From assembly GCA_001599935.1 (NCBI GenBank), contig BCIJ01000009.1, positions 333,987 to 397,986 on the forward strand: a stretch of 64,000 nt of DNA. Direction: 5' to 3'. Both the position numbers and the translations under genes were made by a program. The notes beneath the pieces were generated by a model. That model was given only the letters and a program-made list of their open reading frames with translations, did no database searches and had not been told where the DNA came from. The stretch is from Holtermannia corniformis. Lineage: Eukaryota > Basidiomycota > Tremellomycetes > Holtermanniales. Of this stretch, positions 34,053 to 46,003 are shown piece after piece. The first letter of the stretch is position 1; every line of letters begins with the position of its first letter.

Positions 34053-34435
34053 GGTCGCTGCCCGTTGCGGTCGTTGCTCGTTGCGAACTCGTAGCAAGAG
34101 CAGCAAGACTTGGTGGCGAGATGTCGCTTACGTAAGCCGCGTTCAGTGTTATCCAACCCGGTACGCTGTGCATCTCTGCATAGGGAGTCGCTCGCTTCCA
34201 GTACGAGCAGTCTATGCAGTAGCTCAAGAACATGCGCCTATAGCTGATGGCAACCCGGCGACCATGACTGGCCATCTGAACACGATCCGCCACTGTCAGA
34301 TTCCGGCGTCACTAAATGCTCCCGACGATTCCTGCACCTCTCCTATGTCCTCTCGTATCTCCATAGCGTAGCATCCCCCCGGTAGTCGGCCCTCTCAGCT
34401 CGGTACCGTCATCATCAGCCTTGGCAACAAGCACA

Positions 34436-36350
34436 ATGGCTGGAGCTCTTGCAGAACCCATCCCGCCTCCCATCTACTCGCCGTATCTGGATGATCAGTC
34501 GACCAAGATTGCCGCAAAGGTGGTCCCTTGGGAGGTACGTGGGCCACAGCCGTCAGCGCGTGTAGCTCACGAAATCCCTTCTCCGTCCACTCTTGTGTCA
34601 CTCGCTGAATCGTATCTTCTTCAACTTGATAACTGCAGGGTTACCAACGTGCCAAGCTGGTATCCAGCGAGGAGGTGTCCTTGCTGAAGACCCTTGACAA
34701 GACGGTGAGCAGCGACGAACCGAGCTGGAACCCACCAGTACTGACCGGTTGCTACTCACCTTCTTATTCCTCGCCATTGTCTCTTGCATCTGTAGCCTCG
34801 CACCCAACTACCGGCCTTGTTCGCGACCCAGGGCCAAACCTACTCGTCCCTATACCTCTCCCTCCTCTCCAAGCTTTCACGCCTCGACACCGTCCAGGCC
34901 GTCCTCGTCGCGGTTCATGACATGATCCAAGATCCAGTCAACCTTCAGTACTATCACAACGGGCAGCCAGACGCGGTCTACCAACCTCTAGTCAAGTGCC
35001 TCGGCCAGGACGACGAGTTCTGCGTGCTGGCCAGTTTGCGCATACTCGGAATCCTGATCGCGTGGGTATCTGATGCAACATGCGGTACTTGGGCTGACCG
35101 GCCACAGAACCGATCCCAAGCCGTTCCCATTGACCGTCCTCCCTTCCCTCCTCGCATCACTCTCAACTCTCGTCAACTGTGAGCTCCTAATTCTGACATA
35201 CTGCGTGCTGACCTGTAACAGCAAACACATCCCCACCCCGCGATCTCGCGCTCCAGGTTCTCGGTGCGGTGCTCGGTAGCAGCCAGTTCCGCAACGCTAT
35301 TTGGGAACAGGGCGAGGCCATCTCTGGGTTGGTTGGCGATCACGGTGTCCCTTGTCGTACACTAAGACTTTGACAGCATCATCAAGGCGCTCAAGTCGAA
35401 TCCCGCGCCTCAAGTCCAGTACTGGACAGTCTGCTGCATCTGGCAGCTGACCTTTGAGCGGGCAGTGGCGGAGGCAATCGACAAGTAAGTTTCTCCCATA
35501 CTGCAATGCAACTGCAGCTGATATGCTCAGGCGGTACGATGTCATTGCCGTGCTGACAGAGACGGCCAAAACGGCCGTCAAGGAAAAGGTAACCCGGGTA
35601 GCGATTGCCACTTTCAGAGTTTGTGTTTTCGGTCAACGCTGGACAAGGCTGATGGCTGTACACAGAATCTGCTGTCTCTGGCGCCGGCTCAGAACCTGCC
35701 GTCGATGCTGGTGCAAAAGATCCTGCCATTCGTGACGAGCTTGCAGGGGCGGAAGTGGTCCGACGACGAGGTGACCGAGGACCTGGCGTACCTCAGGGAC
35801 GAGCTGAAACAGCGCCTGGATGGATTGAGGTACACGCGCTACTTTGAAACGGTCCTTCCTCTGACCACTGTTCGCATAGCACATACGACGAGTACGCCTC
35901 CGAACTCGAGTCTGGCCACCTGGCGTGGTCACCCGCGCACGACTCGGAGGAGTTTTGGAAGGAGAACTGGGAGCGGATCGAGACCGAGACCGAGAGCGAT
36001 CGCAAGGGAGTCAAGTGCGTCGTTCGCTCACGAGACGCGCTGTCAGCTGATGAGATTTCAGGCGGCTCGTAGCCTTGCTCAAGACCAGCGAAGATCCCCT
36101 CGTCTTGGCGGTCGCCGCACACGACATTGCGCAGTATGTCAAATATTCGGGCGATCGTGGCAAGAAGTCGGTCGCATGCAATCACACGGCTGACACGTGC
36201 GCTGACACCCATGACAGGACTATCGCCGACCTCTCGGCCAAGACGCGCGTCATGGAGCTCATGACGCACGAGAACGCCGACGTACGCTACCAAGCGCTGA
36301 TCGCGGTCCAACGGCTGCTCAGCCAAGGCCCAGCGACGGGCGCAAAGTGA
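34436..36350 (+). CDS. VMA13: V-type ATPase subunit H
   Basis: A regulatory subunit of the V1 sector of the vacuolar proton pump. It is an all-helical armadillo-like protein. Recognisable segments are [85 protein letters not shown], the signature [20 protein letters not shown], then [18 protein letters not shown] and [18 protein letters not shown] at the end. About ten short introns. The length is typical. Confidence 0.92.
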
Positions 36351-36593
36351 TTGCATAGAGACGGGCCGTATATGTTCTTTCTGAGATGCCATGCCATGAT
36401 ACGGTTTGTAGACTTTTGACTAGTTCGCCTGCTCGCAAAATGCGCTCCATTGTTGCTGGGAGTGGTCCTAGCAAAGGAGAAGTCGTCTGAAAGGTGCGAT
36501 TTTTGCGCTTGGCGTGCACCATCATGCCCGAAAAGAAGACGTCGTACAACCGTCATATAGCCGTTTGAGCTGAGTAAGCTGTGGTTGCATACC

Positions 36594-37100
36594 ATGAGTA
36601 CACAGTCCAACACGAACACGCAAGTGCCACAGTCACCGGCCTTAGCCCACTTTGACGATCAGATGGTTTCCACGATGGTGGTCAGCCTGTCAGCTAACAG
36701 TTTGGAGGAGCACCTGGCGAAACCTGTGCCCGCGGACGCCACGGCAGCTACCCAACATCAGGCTAAGCGCTGCACTCTGTACAATAAGTTGAACCGAGAC
36801 GTCGATGAGCTGCTAAGTCCGTCCACGTCGTTGCCAACTGTGAACGGGGAACCATGTGTCGAGGATTCGGCTCGACAAGCGCAAGAAGAGGATGTTTGCA
36901 AACGCACGTCGGCGGCAAGCAAGGTAGCACAAAGTCTGATGGACCACCACCGGACCCCACGCCCGCAAGACCTCGAAGGAGCACGCACCTGGGATCAGAC
37001 GGAGCACGAGCGATACATGCGGCTCAACAATCTCACGTCCGAGCTTCTACTTCCTGCATCCTTAACGATAGAGAGCACGAACGTTGCATGGCGTCGATGA
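36594..37100 (+). CDS. Orphan hypothetical protein
   Basis: A single-exon frame of about 168 residues starting MSTQSNTNTQ. It is hydrophilic and Ala/Ser/Thr-rich with no signal peptide, membrane segment or domain that I recognise. It lies 240 bp after VMA13 and 180 bp before another orphan gene on the same strand. It may be coding or chance; the compact genome favours a gene. Confidence 0.35.
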   Translation: MSTQSNTNTQVPQSPALAHFDDQMVSTMVVSLSANSLEEHLAKPVPADATAATQHQAKRCTLYNKLNRDVDELLSPSTSLPTVNGEPCVEDSARQAQEEDVCKRTSAASKVAQSLMDHHRTPRPQDLEGARTWDQTEHERYMRLNNLTSELLLPASLTIESTNVAWRR

Positions 37101-37280
37101 TGTAGGAATCGAGTGAGGAATCTCCCGTCGGAGAACTCTCCCACCAGACGATGAAACACGTTTGACGGCTGGTTTCAGCATGCGCGGTGTACCGTAGCAT
37201 GGCAACTACTATGACCGCGACGTGTGAGCCGCGTACAAAACTGCGATGCCCGTTCATCTCAGGCAGCAAGCAGCGACCAC

Positions 37281-38204
37281 ATGAGAACAAACTTGCCTGA
37301 CACAACGATGCAATCCTCTTCCATCATGGTACCCCTGCCCCCCGACCTTCCGACTCTATCAGCTTTAAACAGGGTCCGCGGTCTCGAAGCTCTTTGTGCA
37401 CTACTCGCGAAAGGTAGACATCGTGCGAAGACAGATTTCGTCCAGTTGATCATTCGACATAGTCACGGTCAATGACGAGACTCAAGCTCAGCTAGCAACA
37501 GCAGTGGCGAAGCTTGTAGACAGCCTCGTGGGGAGCGATCTCATGACAGTGTCAAAAGTTAGTCAGAGGTGCTACGATGACAATGACTGATCGTGTAGCC
37601 GCCGGTCCAGATTCCAGCGCACAACGACGCCCCAACATCCGAAGATGTGGCTCGCACGGAGGCCACTCCTTGCGGAGGAGGCACCGCATTGCAATCCGAC
37701 AACCTATCGCCATCTGCGCCGTTGGATATCCTTCCACAAGAGACTGTCACAAAGTCGTGGGAGGCTTTCAACAAGGAGTCGGCACCATCCCTGCCAGAAC
37801 TGTTGCCTTCAACGGCAGGTCTACAGACGCCCGCGACACACACAATCGAGCCCTCATCGACCTGTCCTATCCCCGTACCAACGGCGCCAGGATTGGCGCC
37901 CCCTTCACGCGCACAGCGGCTGTTGCCTCCGAACACGCCCACGCTGCGTGAGGTCGAGACCCTCACACGCTCCGAGGCTAAATCTTTCGTTCGCAAGTAT
38001 GCCTCGCTGAACAGGTTTCACAGACCCAATGAGGCCATGAAGCACAACAGGGCGTCCTCCGAGTGGGAAGCAAGTATGCGGTTTGGAAACGAGCTCTTCT
38101 GCACCGCATCGGCGCAGACTAAGGCGGATGCCACTCGCTACGGGTGGCAAGCCCTTGCTGAAATGTGCTTGCATGGGCGCATTCACCCGCCGTGCAAGGG
38201 TTAG
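37281..38204 (+). CDS. Orphan protein with a dsRBD-like C-terminus
   Basis: At least two introns are needed; the one at about 37560-37603 joins DLMTVSK to PPVQIPAHND. The middle is Pro/Ser/Thr-rich. The final 80 residues read SEAKSFVRKYASLNRF, then SSEWEASMRFGNELFCTAS and TKADATRYGWQALAEMCLHG. The last two blocks follow the second half of a double-stranded RNA-binding domain (aromatic strand, then a Lys/Ala-rich helix). The first half is weak. The first exon boundary is unresolved because frames around 37410-37480 do not join cleanly. The start ATG 37281 is a best guess. Confidence 0.42.
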
Positions 38205-38990
38205 GGTCGGCGTGATGTTTTGAGCTGTGCAGTCGTTGTCAATAGCGTCATGAGCTATGTATATACCTGTCTATCAGCAAACAGCCGCCAAAGTGACGGC
38301 GGCACAACATCGGAAAAAGTGCGACTGGTCGGTGTTTCAGCTGAGGAAGTGATGGATGGTGAGAGCATGTGTTAGCGAGGCGCTAGGAGCTTGCTAGCCG
38401 CCTCCGCCTTTTGGCATTTCTGGCAGTTTCGCCAGAATCGCCAAAGGGACGGTTTTCGAGATTGGTTCAACCGTCTTTTGCCATCTCGAGAGCGGCTGCA
38501 AGCTCAAGGCTCACCCGCCATCCTCCCCTTCTTCCTCCTCTTTGTCTGCGCTCCGTTTCAGTCGCCTACGAGTTGTACTTTATGGCCTGTTGGAGCCATG
38601 TCCTGCGTCATGCATCACGTGTCCGCCGGCGTGGGTAGGCGGGAACACCCTTCCTTCTACACGACGCCAGCCGAGCTAACAGTAGTCCAACGGAGGTCTG
38701 CGACATCGACATGGTAATAGTACAGCAGACATACTCTTGCGAGATACTATCAATGCCGAGAGATCAGAGGTGGCGCCACGCTTGCATCAGCAACTTCCAA
38801 GACAAAATGCGTCTGACGTCAATCGCCGAGGGACGCCAAGGATACGCACTTCTTGGGTCACCGCGGCTTGGCAGCAAAGGACGAGAGAACCTCAGCCTCG
38901 GCGTCAGCTGGGTGCAATTGGCTGCGGAGCTCATGTAAAGACTTGGGACAAAAGACGTTCCACGCCAGCACGGACGGAGCACAGACCATC
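38205..38990. other. Gene-poor gap before the ferric reductase
   Basis: Nearly 790 bp with only unconvincing open frames. It contains a small perfect-stem hairpin (38407-38447) and presumably the ferric reductase promoter. Confidence 0.45.
38407..38447. repeat. Short inverted repeat (hairpin)
   Basis: CTTTTGGC, a spacer, TCTGGC, a short loop, GCCAGA, a spacer and GCCAAAG form two stacked stems. It lies in non-coding DNA and could be a structured RNA or a terminator remnant, or chance. Confidence 0.45.
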
Positions 38991-41510
38991 ATGGCTCACC
39001 CGACTAATCGTCGCACGAACTACATACAGTACGATTCCGAAACGCATGCGTATCTGTTCAACTTCAATAACAATGTCCCGTTGTACTACTGGGCTGGTAT
39101 GTCTCAACGCCTACATACTCGCTCAACAGGTAAGCTTATGCACCCGCGCAGGCTTGATCACCATCATTGGCACTGTCACTGTTGCGAACTGGGCGCATAA
39201 GCTGCAAGGCTACCTGAGGCGGCGAGAATCAGGCCGTAGAGTCAACACTAAAAGACTGCCCAGAGTCAAATCTCGAACAGTGGAGCCGGAAACGCAAGAG
39301 GAGACAACCGTTCATCATGCGTCGATCCGGTACTTTTGGTACTGGCTCAGTGCATTCTGGCGCAAGTATTCGATCAAACACTCCCATGTAAGTTCACAGT
39401 ATGGTTGCGGCAAGACTCTGACGTGGGCTCAGATCGCCGAATTCTTTTCCCTCGGAGACCTTGGACAACTGTTTCTGCTGTGCATATATCTGCTCCTCAA
39501 CTTCCTACTCATTTTCCTCGGCACGGAAAGCGACGTTGACTGGATGGCACATCATGCTGCCAAGTTGACGTACGCAAATATGCCTCTTGTCATTGGATTG
39601 GCCGGCAAGAACAATGTTCTCAGTCGCTTGACGGGGTTCGCCTACGAAAGCCTCAATGTTCTGCACCGCTGGAGCGCACGCTGTGTGATCATCTCTAGTG
39701 CGATACATATTGGCGGACGTATACACGTTAGTTAAGTCCAGACGCTGAATCAGACGCTGACCAACTATAGGTGAATGTTCCCAGCGTCGATCCCGACGCC
39801 GTCGGACAGCGCTACATTGCCTGGGGTTGGTTGGCATTTGCTCTGTTCTTGTAGTACGCCCCTCAGTGTCCACATGGACGAAACTGATGGGGGAAGTATG
39901 ATCTTCATGGCTTCAAGACCCATCCGGAACCGAGCCTATCAGTTTTTCTTGGTGAGTGGTGCACGCGGTCGAGACAACTCGGCTGAGGATGGCCTGACAG
40001 GTTCAGCACCTGTTCCTATGGTTCATAATCGTGGCCTCGCTCGTCATTCATCGACCGCACGACCAGGGCTGGATCTGGGCAGGGTACGCACTCGTTCTTT
40101 TGATGCCGCACACGAGCACTGACCTACCGCTCGTAGCTTCGCCTTGCACTTACTCGATCAAATCGCAAGGGGAATGCGCATCTTTTATTATCACTACATC
40201 CGTCGAGTTCTGGAAACGGACGATAATCCAACAGGACGGGTGACAGTGCTTAGCGATGACACCGTGCGCGTTAGCGTCAGAACGAAGCAGAGTACGTATG
40301 CTAAGAGTTTAAGAACGTCGAGCTGATGGGATGGCAGACTGGATACCCGGACAGCACGTCTACCTCCATTGTCCAGAACAGTCGCTGGGTGGACATCCTT
40401 TCACAGGCAAGTCAGGTAACGCCATTCTCAGCCTCGCGCCTGGCTGATTGCGGCCAGTGTCGAACATTTCACGACCCCTCGATCAAGCAGACAACTCGAG
40501 GCCGAGAGAGTCAACCCAAGAACTCATCATCCGTGTACGCGAAGGCTTGACTAAGCACATATACAAGCTTGGTGCGACGGCTAAAGACGAGGAAACGATT
40601 GTTGAAGGACGCAACAATGGTCGAAAGCTACCGGTCCCGATGAAGGCATGGACGGAAGGACCGTGTATGTGATGTGGCAAGCTAGTGTACTTGACTGATG
40701 CAAGTCAAGACGGGCATGAGAAGTACCTAGGCGAAGACTACGACACCCTACTACTTGTAGCTGGCGGCAGCGGGATCAGCTACGCGCTATCGAACGCCAT
40801 GGACATCGTACGACGAGCGCGTGCCATGCATCTAGGTTCGCAGTCGCGATCGATAGCCGTCTCGACAAAACGCCTGGCGCTGGTATGGATCGTCAAGCAG
40901 CCTGGTGAGTCGCGGGCTGTCTTGGCGAGCTGGATTGATCAATCATCAGAGCAAGTCGCTTGGATCGACAAGCATCTGAAAGAGATGTGCCTGTTGGCGC
41001 CGCCACACCTTCTGCACATCACCATCTTTATCACAGGCAAGCGCAAAGCCGACGAGGTTGTGGTCATGCCGGGCTTCGTCACACACGACAGGCGCACACC
41101 AGCTCCAACAGGTGCAGAGGGCCAAGCGAGTTCACTGCAGATACAGCGCGAGGACTCCACCGTGACCAAGGAGCGCATTGATCATGGCGCCATTGTCGAG
41201 CTACGCAGCGGACGGCCCGACTTTGACGAGATTGTGCAGCGTGAAATTGAGACAACTGAATACGAAGGGTAATTCCAACACCAATCAAGGAAGGACCCGC
41301 TAACGCAAACGCGCAGGTGGCTTGCCATGGGTTGTTGTGGCCCATCACCCATGAACGCATCGCTCGCCGCTGCGGTCAGCAAGGCAGTGTGGCCGACCTC
41401 CGTGCTACGGGGTGAGGTCAGGCGCAATATTTACTTGACCATAGAGTAAGTCTGATGCCGCACTATAGCCCCCGAAAGCTGATTGGCGGCACAGGGAGTT
41501 TGGCTGGTAA
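38991..41510 (+). CDS. Ferric/cupric reductase transmembrane protein (FRE family)
   Basis: Reduces extracellular Fe3+ or Cu2+ before uptake. Several membrane helices carry the heme histidines in LNVLHRWSARCVII, AIHIGG and FQHLFLWF. The FAD-binding part has WIPGQHVYLHCPEQ and HPFTVSN. The NADPH site is VAGGSGISYALSN, and the C-terminus CCGPSPMNASL leads to the family ending EFGW. Two splices are instructive. HPFT-VSN uses a GC-AG intron (donor GCAAGT near 40409), and the last intron (about 41445-41494) is required to create the terminal EFGW and stop TAA at 41508. No signal peptide is obvious. Confidence 0.88.
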
Positions 41511-42159
41511 CATGGATACTTGTCAAGGTTGTATGTATGCGAGTCCTTACTTTGTGGGTGGCTATGCCCCTTGCAATCGGTCCTCAGCTGCGCGACGACG
41601 ATCTGCTACATACTGTGGAGCATGCTCCGAGTGCTGGTAAGTACCGTATCACGCGCAGCGATGGCTTCCCCCACTATGATTCGAGCCTTGCGGATGCCAG
41701 CACTGGTGAAGCGCCATGCGCCACTGGCTCCATCACCGAAGACGTATTTGCAGCTCATTCAAACTGCTGTTGGCGACATCAGAGCTGACTTTTGGGAATG
41801 GTTCGACGTGCTGCCACTTGTCGTTCGACGTGACGTTACGACACGATCATCGAGTGGGCGCGCCAATTGGCAACCCGGCATTGCTCATTGCGACACGTTA
41901 AGGCGCCATGGCCCGGAGACTTTCAGCTCTTGCGGTAATTATCGATCGTACCGAGCAGGGTGATCCCTCAGCCTGGCTGCCAAGGCCTCTGGTACCGAAT
42001 TAGGTTTTTGGGAATCCAGCAGCCAGAAAAGCTTCGGCAATGGCGTCGTCTCAGGGGCGAGACCCAGGCGTCGTAGCGATGCCATTGTGAGCGTCGTCGC
42101 TACGTATAGGAGGCGCACGCAGCAGGTCTTGTCAATCGACGACTGCAGCAAAACTCAAG
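41511..42159. other. Gap between ferric reductase and amino-acid transporter
   Basis: About 650 bp. Open frames here have no recognisable protein features. It is the likely terminator of one gene and promoter of the next. Confidence 0.45.
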
Positions 42160-44330
42160 ATGGCGATCTGGGACAGCGAAGAGACTCAGCTGGCTAACGC
42201 GCGCCGCGAGGCGGCGCACACGGCCAAGTACGATGCCGAGAAGGACCAGGACGATCTGAGCAGCGTCGAGGTGCAGATTGAAGAGAAGGGCTTGAACTGG
42301 ATCCAGGTGGGTCTCTTTTTGCTGCTCGATGCCGGATAATTAACCTATGACAGACGGCACTGCTCCTATTCACCGGTGCTTACCTGTGCAATTCCTTTCG
42401 TTATTGCAGAGCTGACGTCACTCCTCAGAATACATTGTTTTGGCCATTCTGGCATTCCCATGTGTGTTTAATTTCGTTTCGTAGCCGATATCGCTGACAT
42501 GTTCGCCAGACTCATTCGCCATTCTTGGCATGGCCGGTGGTGTTCTCGCAACTCTGATCATCGGTCGGTAGCGATTGCAACTGGTCTCGTTGAGATCTGA
42601 CCGGTTCCAGGCTTGTCGACCTTGTACACGTCGCACGTTCTCTGGCGGTACGTTGACAAGCACCTGATGCTGATATATATGTTGACGGTGACATAGCTAC
42701 TGCATCAAGTACCCTCAGATCAGGTCCATCTGCGATGCTGCCTACTTCCTCTTCGGCAGACGCAAGTCTGCGTATGTCTAGTTATATCCGCATAGGACTG
42801 CGCTGACCGATCACAGTTGGTATGCCGCCTTTGTTGGTCTTGCCCTCAACAACCTTTTCATCATGGGATTGCACTGCAACGCCGGAACGACGGCCATCAA
42901 CACGCTGGGCTATCACTTGTTCGTGTTTTCCTACGAGACAGTGTTCGTCGCTGACAAGCTTCCAGTTGCTCGGCCCTCATGGGACTTATTTTGGGCATCA
43001 TCATGTTCTTCGGTTCCCTGATTCGCGACTTCAAGCACGCTGCGCTTCTCGGCATTGTGTCCGCCGGCACCATGTCAGTGCCCGAGAAGCATGGTCATCC
43101 GCTGACACACCCAGGTTCATCTGTTTCTTGATCGTCGTCATCGGCCACGGTGTGCAGGGCACACCCAACGGTTGGACCCCCGAGAGCAACACCACCTGGA
43201 CGGTGTGGGCACCAGAAGGCACCACCTTTGTCCAGGGTGTCGCTGCCATTCTCAACATCGCGTACGTTGTTTGTTCTATGGCATTTCGCGATATTGATCT
43301 CTGCAGCTACACCTATATCGGGCAAGCTCTCATCCCGTCGTTCGTCGGTGATATGGCCAGACCTGGTTTGTGTGCTCTCCAAGGATGCAAAGATGACTGA
43401 CCGAAGCGCAGAGGACTTTCCCAAGGCACTTTACCTCTCGATGTCGCTCGAGTTGGTTGTTTTCACCATCAGCGGTGCTGTCGTGTACAGCCACACCGGA
43501 CCTGGTGCGTCTCATCGTCTCACGATGAGCATTGTCACTGATTTTCATTGCAGATCTTACCACCGCCCCGGCCTACGGTAGCTTGATCTCCAAGTATGGC
43601 AAGCCTGCCGCTGCCATGACTTTGCCCACAATGTGTGTAGGCGATGACACACCGTGGGGGACGTCTAGCTGACAGTCTCTCAGTATCATTGTCGGCATCT
43701 TATACAGTCTGGTTACTTCCCGTGCCGTCTTCTTCCAGATCTACAACGAGCACTCGGTCCACCGCAAGAGGCATACGGTAAAGGGCTGGTCTGTCTGGGT
43801 CGGCATCGTATTTGTCGGATGGGTTATTGCCTACATCATTGGCGGTACGTGTCAACGCTGTTTGCGAAACCCGAGCTGATGTGGTTTGTGCGTAGAATCG
43901 ATTCCTTTCTTTAACGACTTGTTGTCGCTCATCTCTAGTCTGTTTGATTCGTGGTTCGGCTACCTCTTCTGGTACGCGTCAAGACCCATTCCAAGTCGCG
44001 CCTGCTAACGAATGCAGGGGTATCGGTTGGTACGGCCTCAACAAGGGCAGGCGCGTGGCAGGCTTTGGCCAGATCGCCGAGAACATCCTTAACGCCCTCA
44101 TGGTATGCTGGACGGCTGAGAGTAGACCAGGACTGATAGGTTGCAGTTAATCACCGGGCTGTTCTTCTTCGGAGCCGGCACCTACGCCGCCGTGCAGTCC
44201 ATCATCAACTCGTATGCCACGGGTAATATCAAGACACCGTTCACTTGCGTATGTCCGCGCCGCTTTGCAGGTTTCGTGAAGCTGACTACGCTCAACACAG
44301 GTCAACACTGGGTTCGAGTTCTCACGCTAA
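42160..44330 (+). CDS. AAAP-family amino-acid transporter (Mtr-like)
   Basis: A fungal neutral amino-acid permease of the Aa_trans family. The N-terminus is hydrophilic and cytosolic (MAIWDSEETQ). Then come LNWIQTALLLFTEYIVLAIL, FPSSFAILGMAGGVLATL, the YTYIGQALIPSFVGDMARPEDFPKAL region in two blocks, ISGAVVYSHTG, GWSVWVGIVFVGWVIAYIIG and GIGWYGLNKGR. About eleven membrane segments are expected. There are more than ten short introns. The end after KTPFTCVNTGFEFSR is short. Substrate is unknown. Confidence 0.87.
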
Positions 44331-44664
44331 TTTTTTGTGCTTTTGGTTGTTTCGCGGAAGATGCAAGCCTCGCCGCAACGATTGGTTGACTCGACATCGT
44401 TGTGTTTCCACTTGACGATCACAGCGGCTTTGGCGAAGTCGACCGGCGGCCAGAACCGGTGGCGTCCGTTCAACGAGCCATTGCAAGCCAATTCTCCGGC
44501 CGTGACGATCCGGAGCTACAGATCACGTCAGACACGGTCAAGCTTGACCGCTCCGTCACGTGACTGTTCTATCTTCGGGAACCGAGCTCAGAGCCGAAGC
44601 TAGCCATAAAGGAAGCTGGCGAGGATGAGCAGTCGGTAAGCCGCAGCATCATACGACGAGAACC
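44331..44664. other. Intergenic region
   Basis: About 330 bp between two genes on the same strand; no gene seen. Confidence 0.45.
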
Positions 44665-45847
44665 ATGGCAGCTTTCAAAGATCCCGGCCAAGGCGCTGCT
44701 TCCGTCGTCTATCTCGTCGTCTTTGCCGCCCTCCTCGTCGTCAGCCTGTTTGCGTTCATCACCCGCCGTCCGCGGGTCCGGTTGTTCGGTATCCTCTTTT
44801 TCGTGATCCTGCGTCTCGGAGCACAGATTGCTGGGATCGGATGGGCGGTACAGCTCTATGAGAACTTTTCGTGGCTAATAGCATATCTGGTACGTCAGTG
44901 GAGAAGCTCGGAACTTTGCTAACCAGCTTTGACTAGGTGCTGGGCGCGGAAGGTTTGTTTCGATACGGGCACTTCGGAGGCTTTCAGCTAATCATCCTCA
45001 AGGGTACTTTGCTCTCATCATCTGCACTGTCTTCACCATCATCGCCTACGAGGTCCGCGTCTTTGGTGTCTCATGGCTACACCCCGCAACTCCAAGCCAC
45101 TTGACTGGACGGAAGAAGCGACTGTTTTTCCTTACCACGCCATCCTTTTGGATCCACCAAGGTGACTTCGGGTGCCCGTCGTCGGCGTCATGACTCATGC
45201 AAGCGATAGCTATCATCCCTGCCAATATTCTCATTGTCATTGGAGGTCAGTGCGGCGTGCCTGCCTGGTGCTGTGCCGAAGCGTGCCTGACTTTAGACTA
45301 CAGGTGTGCAAGTCTCAAAGCACATGACGGATGCCACCGACGGTGACGGCAATGTGACGCAAAACATCAGCACCATTCCAGCCGTGCAGAAAGGCATTCA
45401 CCTTCGTACGGCCGGGCAAGCGCTCTTCCTCGCCGCCACAGTGCTCTGCTACGCGCTCGCCCTGCAGCAGTTCCTCAAGGCGAAGCGCGCCCGTGCCGAC
45501 AAACGCATCATCTTCGCCATCCTTGTAACGGCCCCGTTCATGATCGTCCGTGGCGCATATGGCATTGTCAGCGCGGCAGACTTCAATTGGAGCTACTACA
45601 ATTTTGACAACGTCAGTGTCGTCGGTCTTGTGCTATTGTCGAGCTGATCATGTAGTACGGCGAACACGGCCTCAGGAAACGCCAGCTCGTTGGCGAGTAC
45701 GTGATGGGTACGACAATGGAGTGCATCACCGCCATTGTACTCCTCGGCGTGAACCTCAAATTGACGCACCCGAAATCATCGCAAGACCCAGAGGAGCACG
45801 CCATGACCCCCGGCAACGAGAAGCCGGCGCGCTACGACTCGCAGTAA
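44665..45847 (+). CDS. Seven-TM fungal membrane protein of unknown function
   Basis: The spliced product has about seven hydrophobic helices: SVVYLVVFAALLVVSLFAFI, LFGILFFVILRLGAQIAGIG, FALIICTVFTIIAYEV, IIPANILIVIGG, AGQALFLAATVLCYALAL, IIFAILVTAPFMIVRGAYG and MECITAIVLLGVNL. The short basic and acidic C-terminus is cytosolic. It resembles a large ascomycete/basidiomycete family of uncharacterised seven-helix proteins. Conserved family-like spots are RLGAQIAG and MIVRGAYGIVSAADF. Five or so short introns. Receptor-like roles are sometimes proposed for such proteins, but nothing here shows it. Confidence 0.75.
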
Positions 45848-46003
45848 ATTATGTGCATGTTCACGCCTAATCTGAAATTTACGTTTCCTTATGCCTATGC
45901 AATACATTCATGTCTAGACGCATAGTTCCCTAGTGATACACGATGAGTGTCGATATGGTACAGTCGTGCGTTTGTAGTGCGAAGCAATGCCCACCTATCG
46001 AGG

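Noticed and set aside
38391..38938. Overlapping plus-strand frames before the ferric reductase
   Set aside because: Composition looks random, there is no splice logic or domain, and frames conflict with each other.
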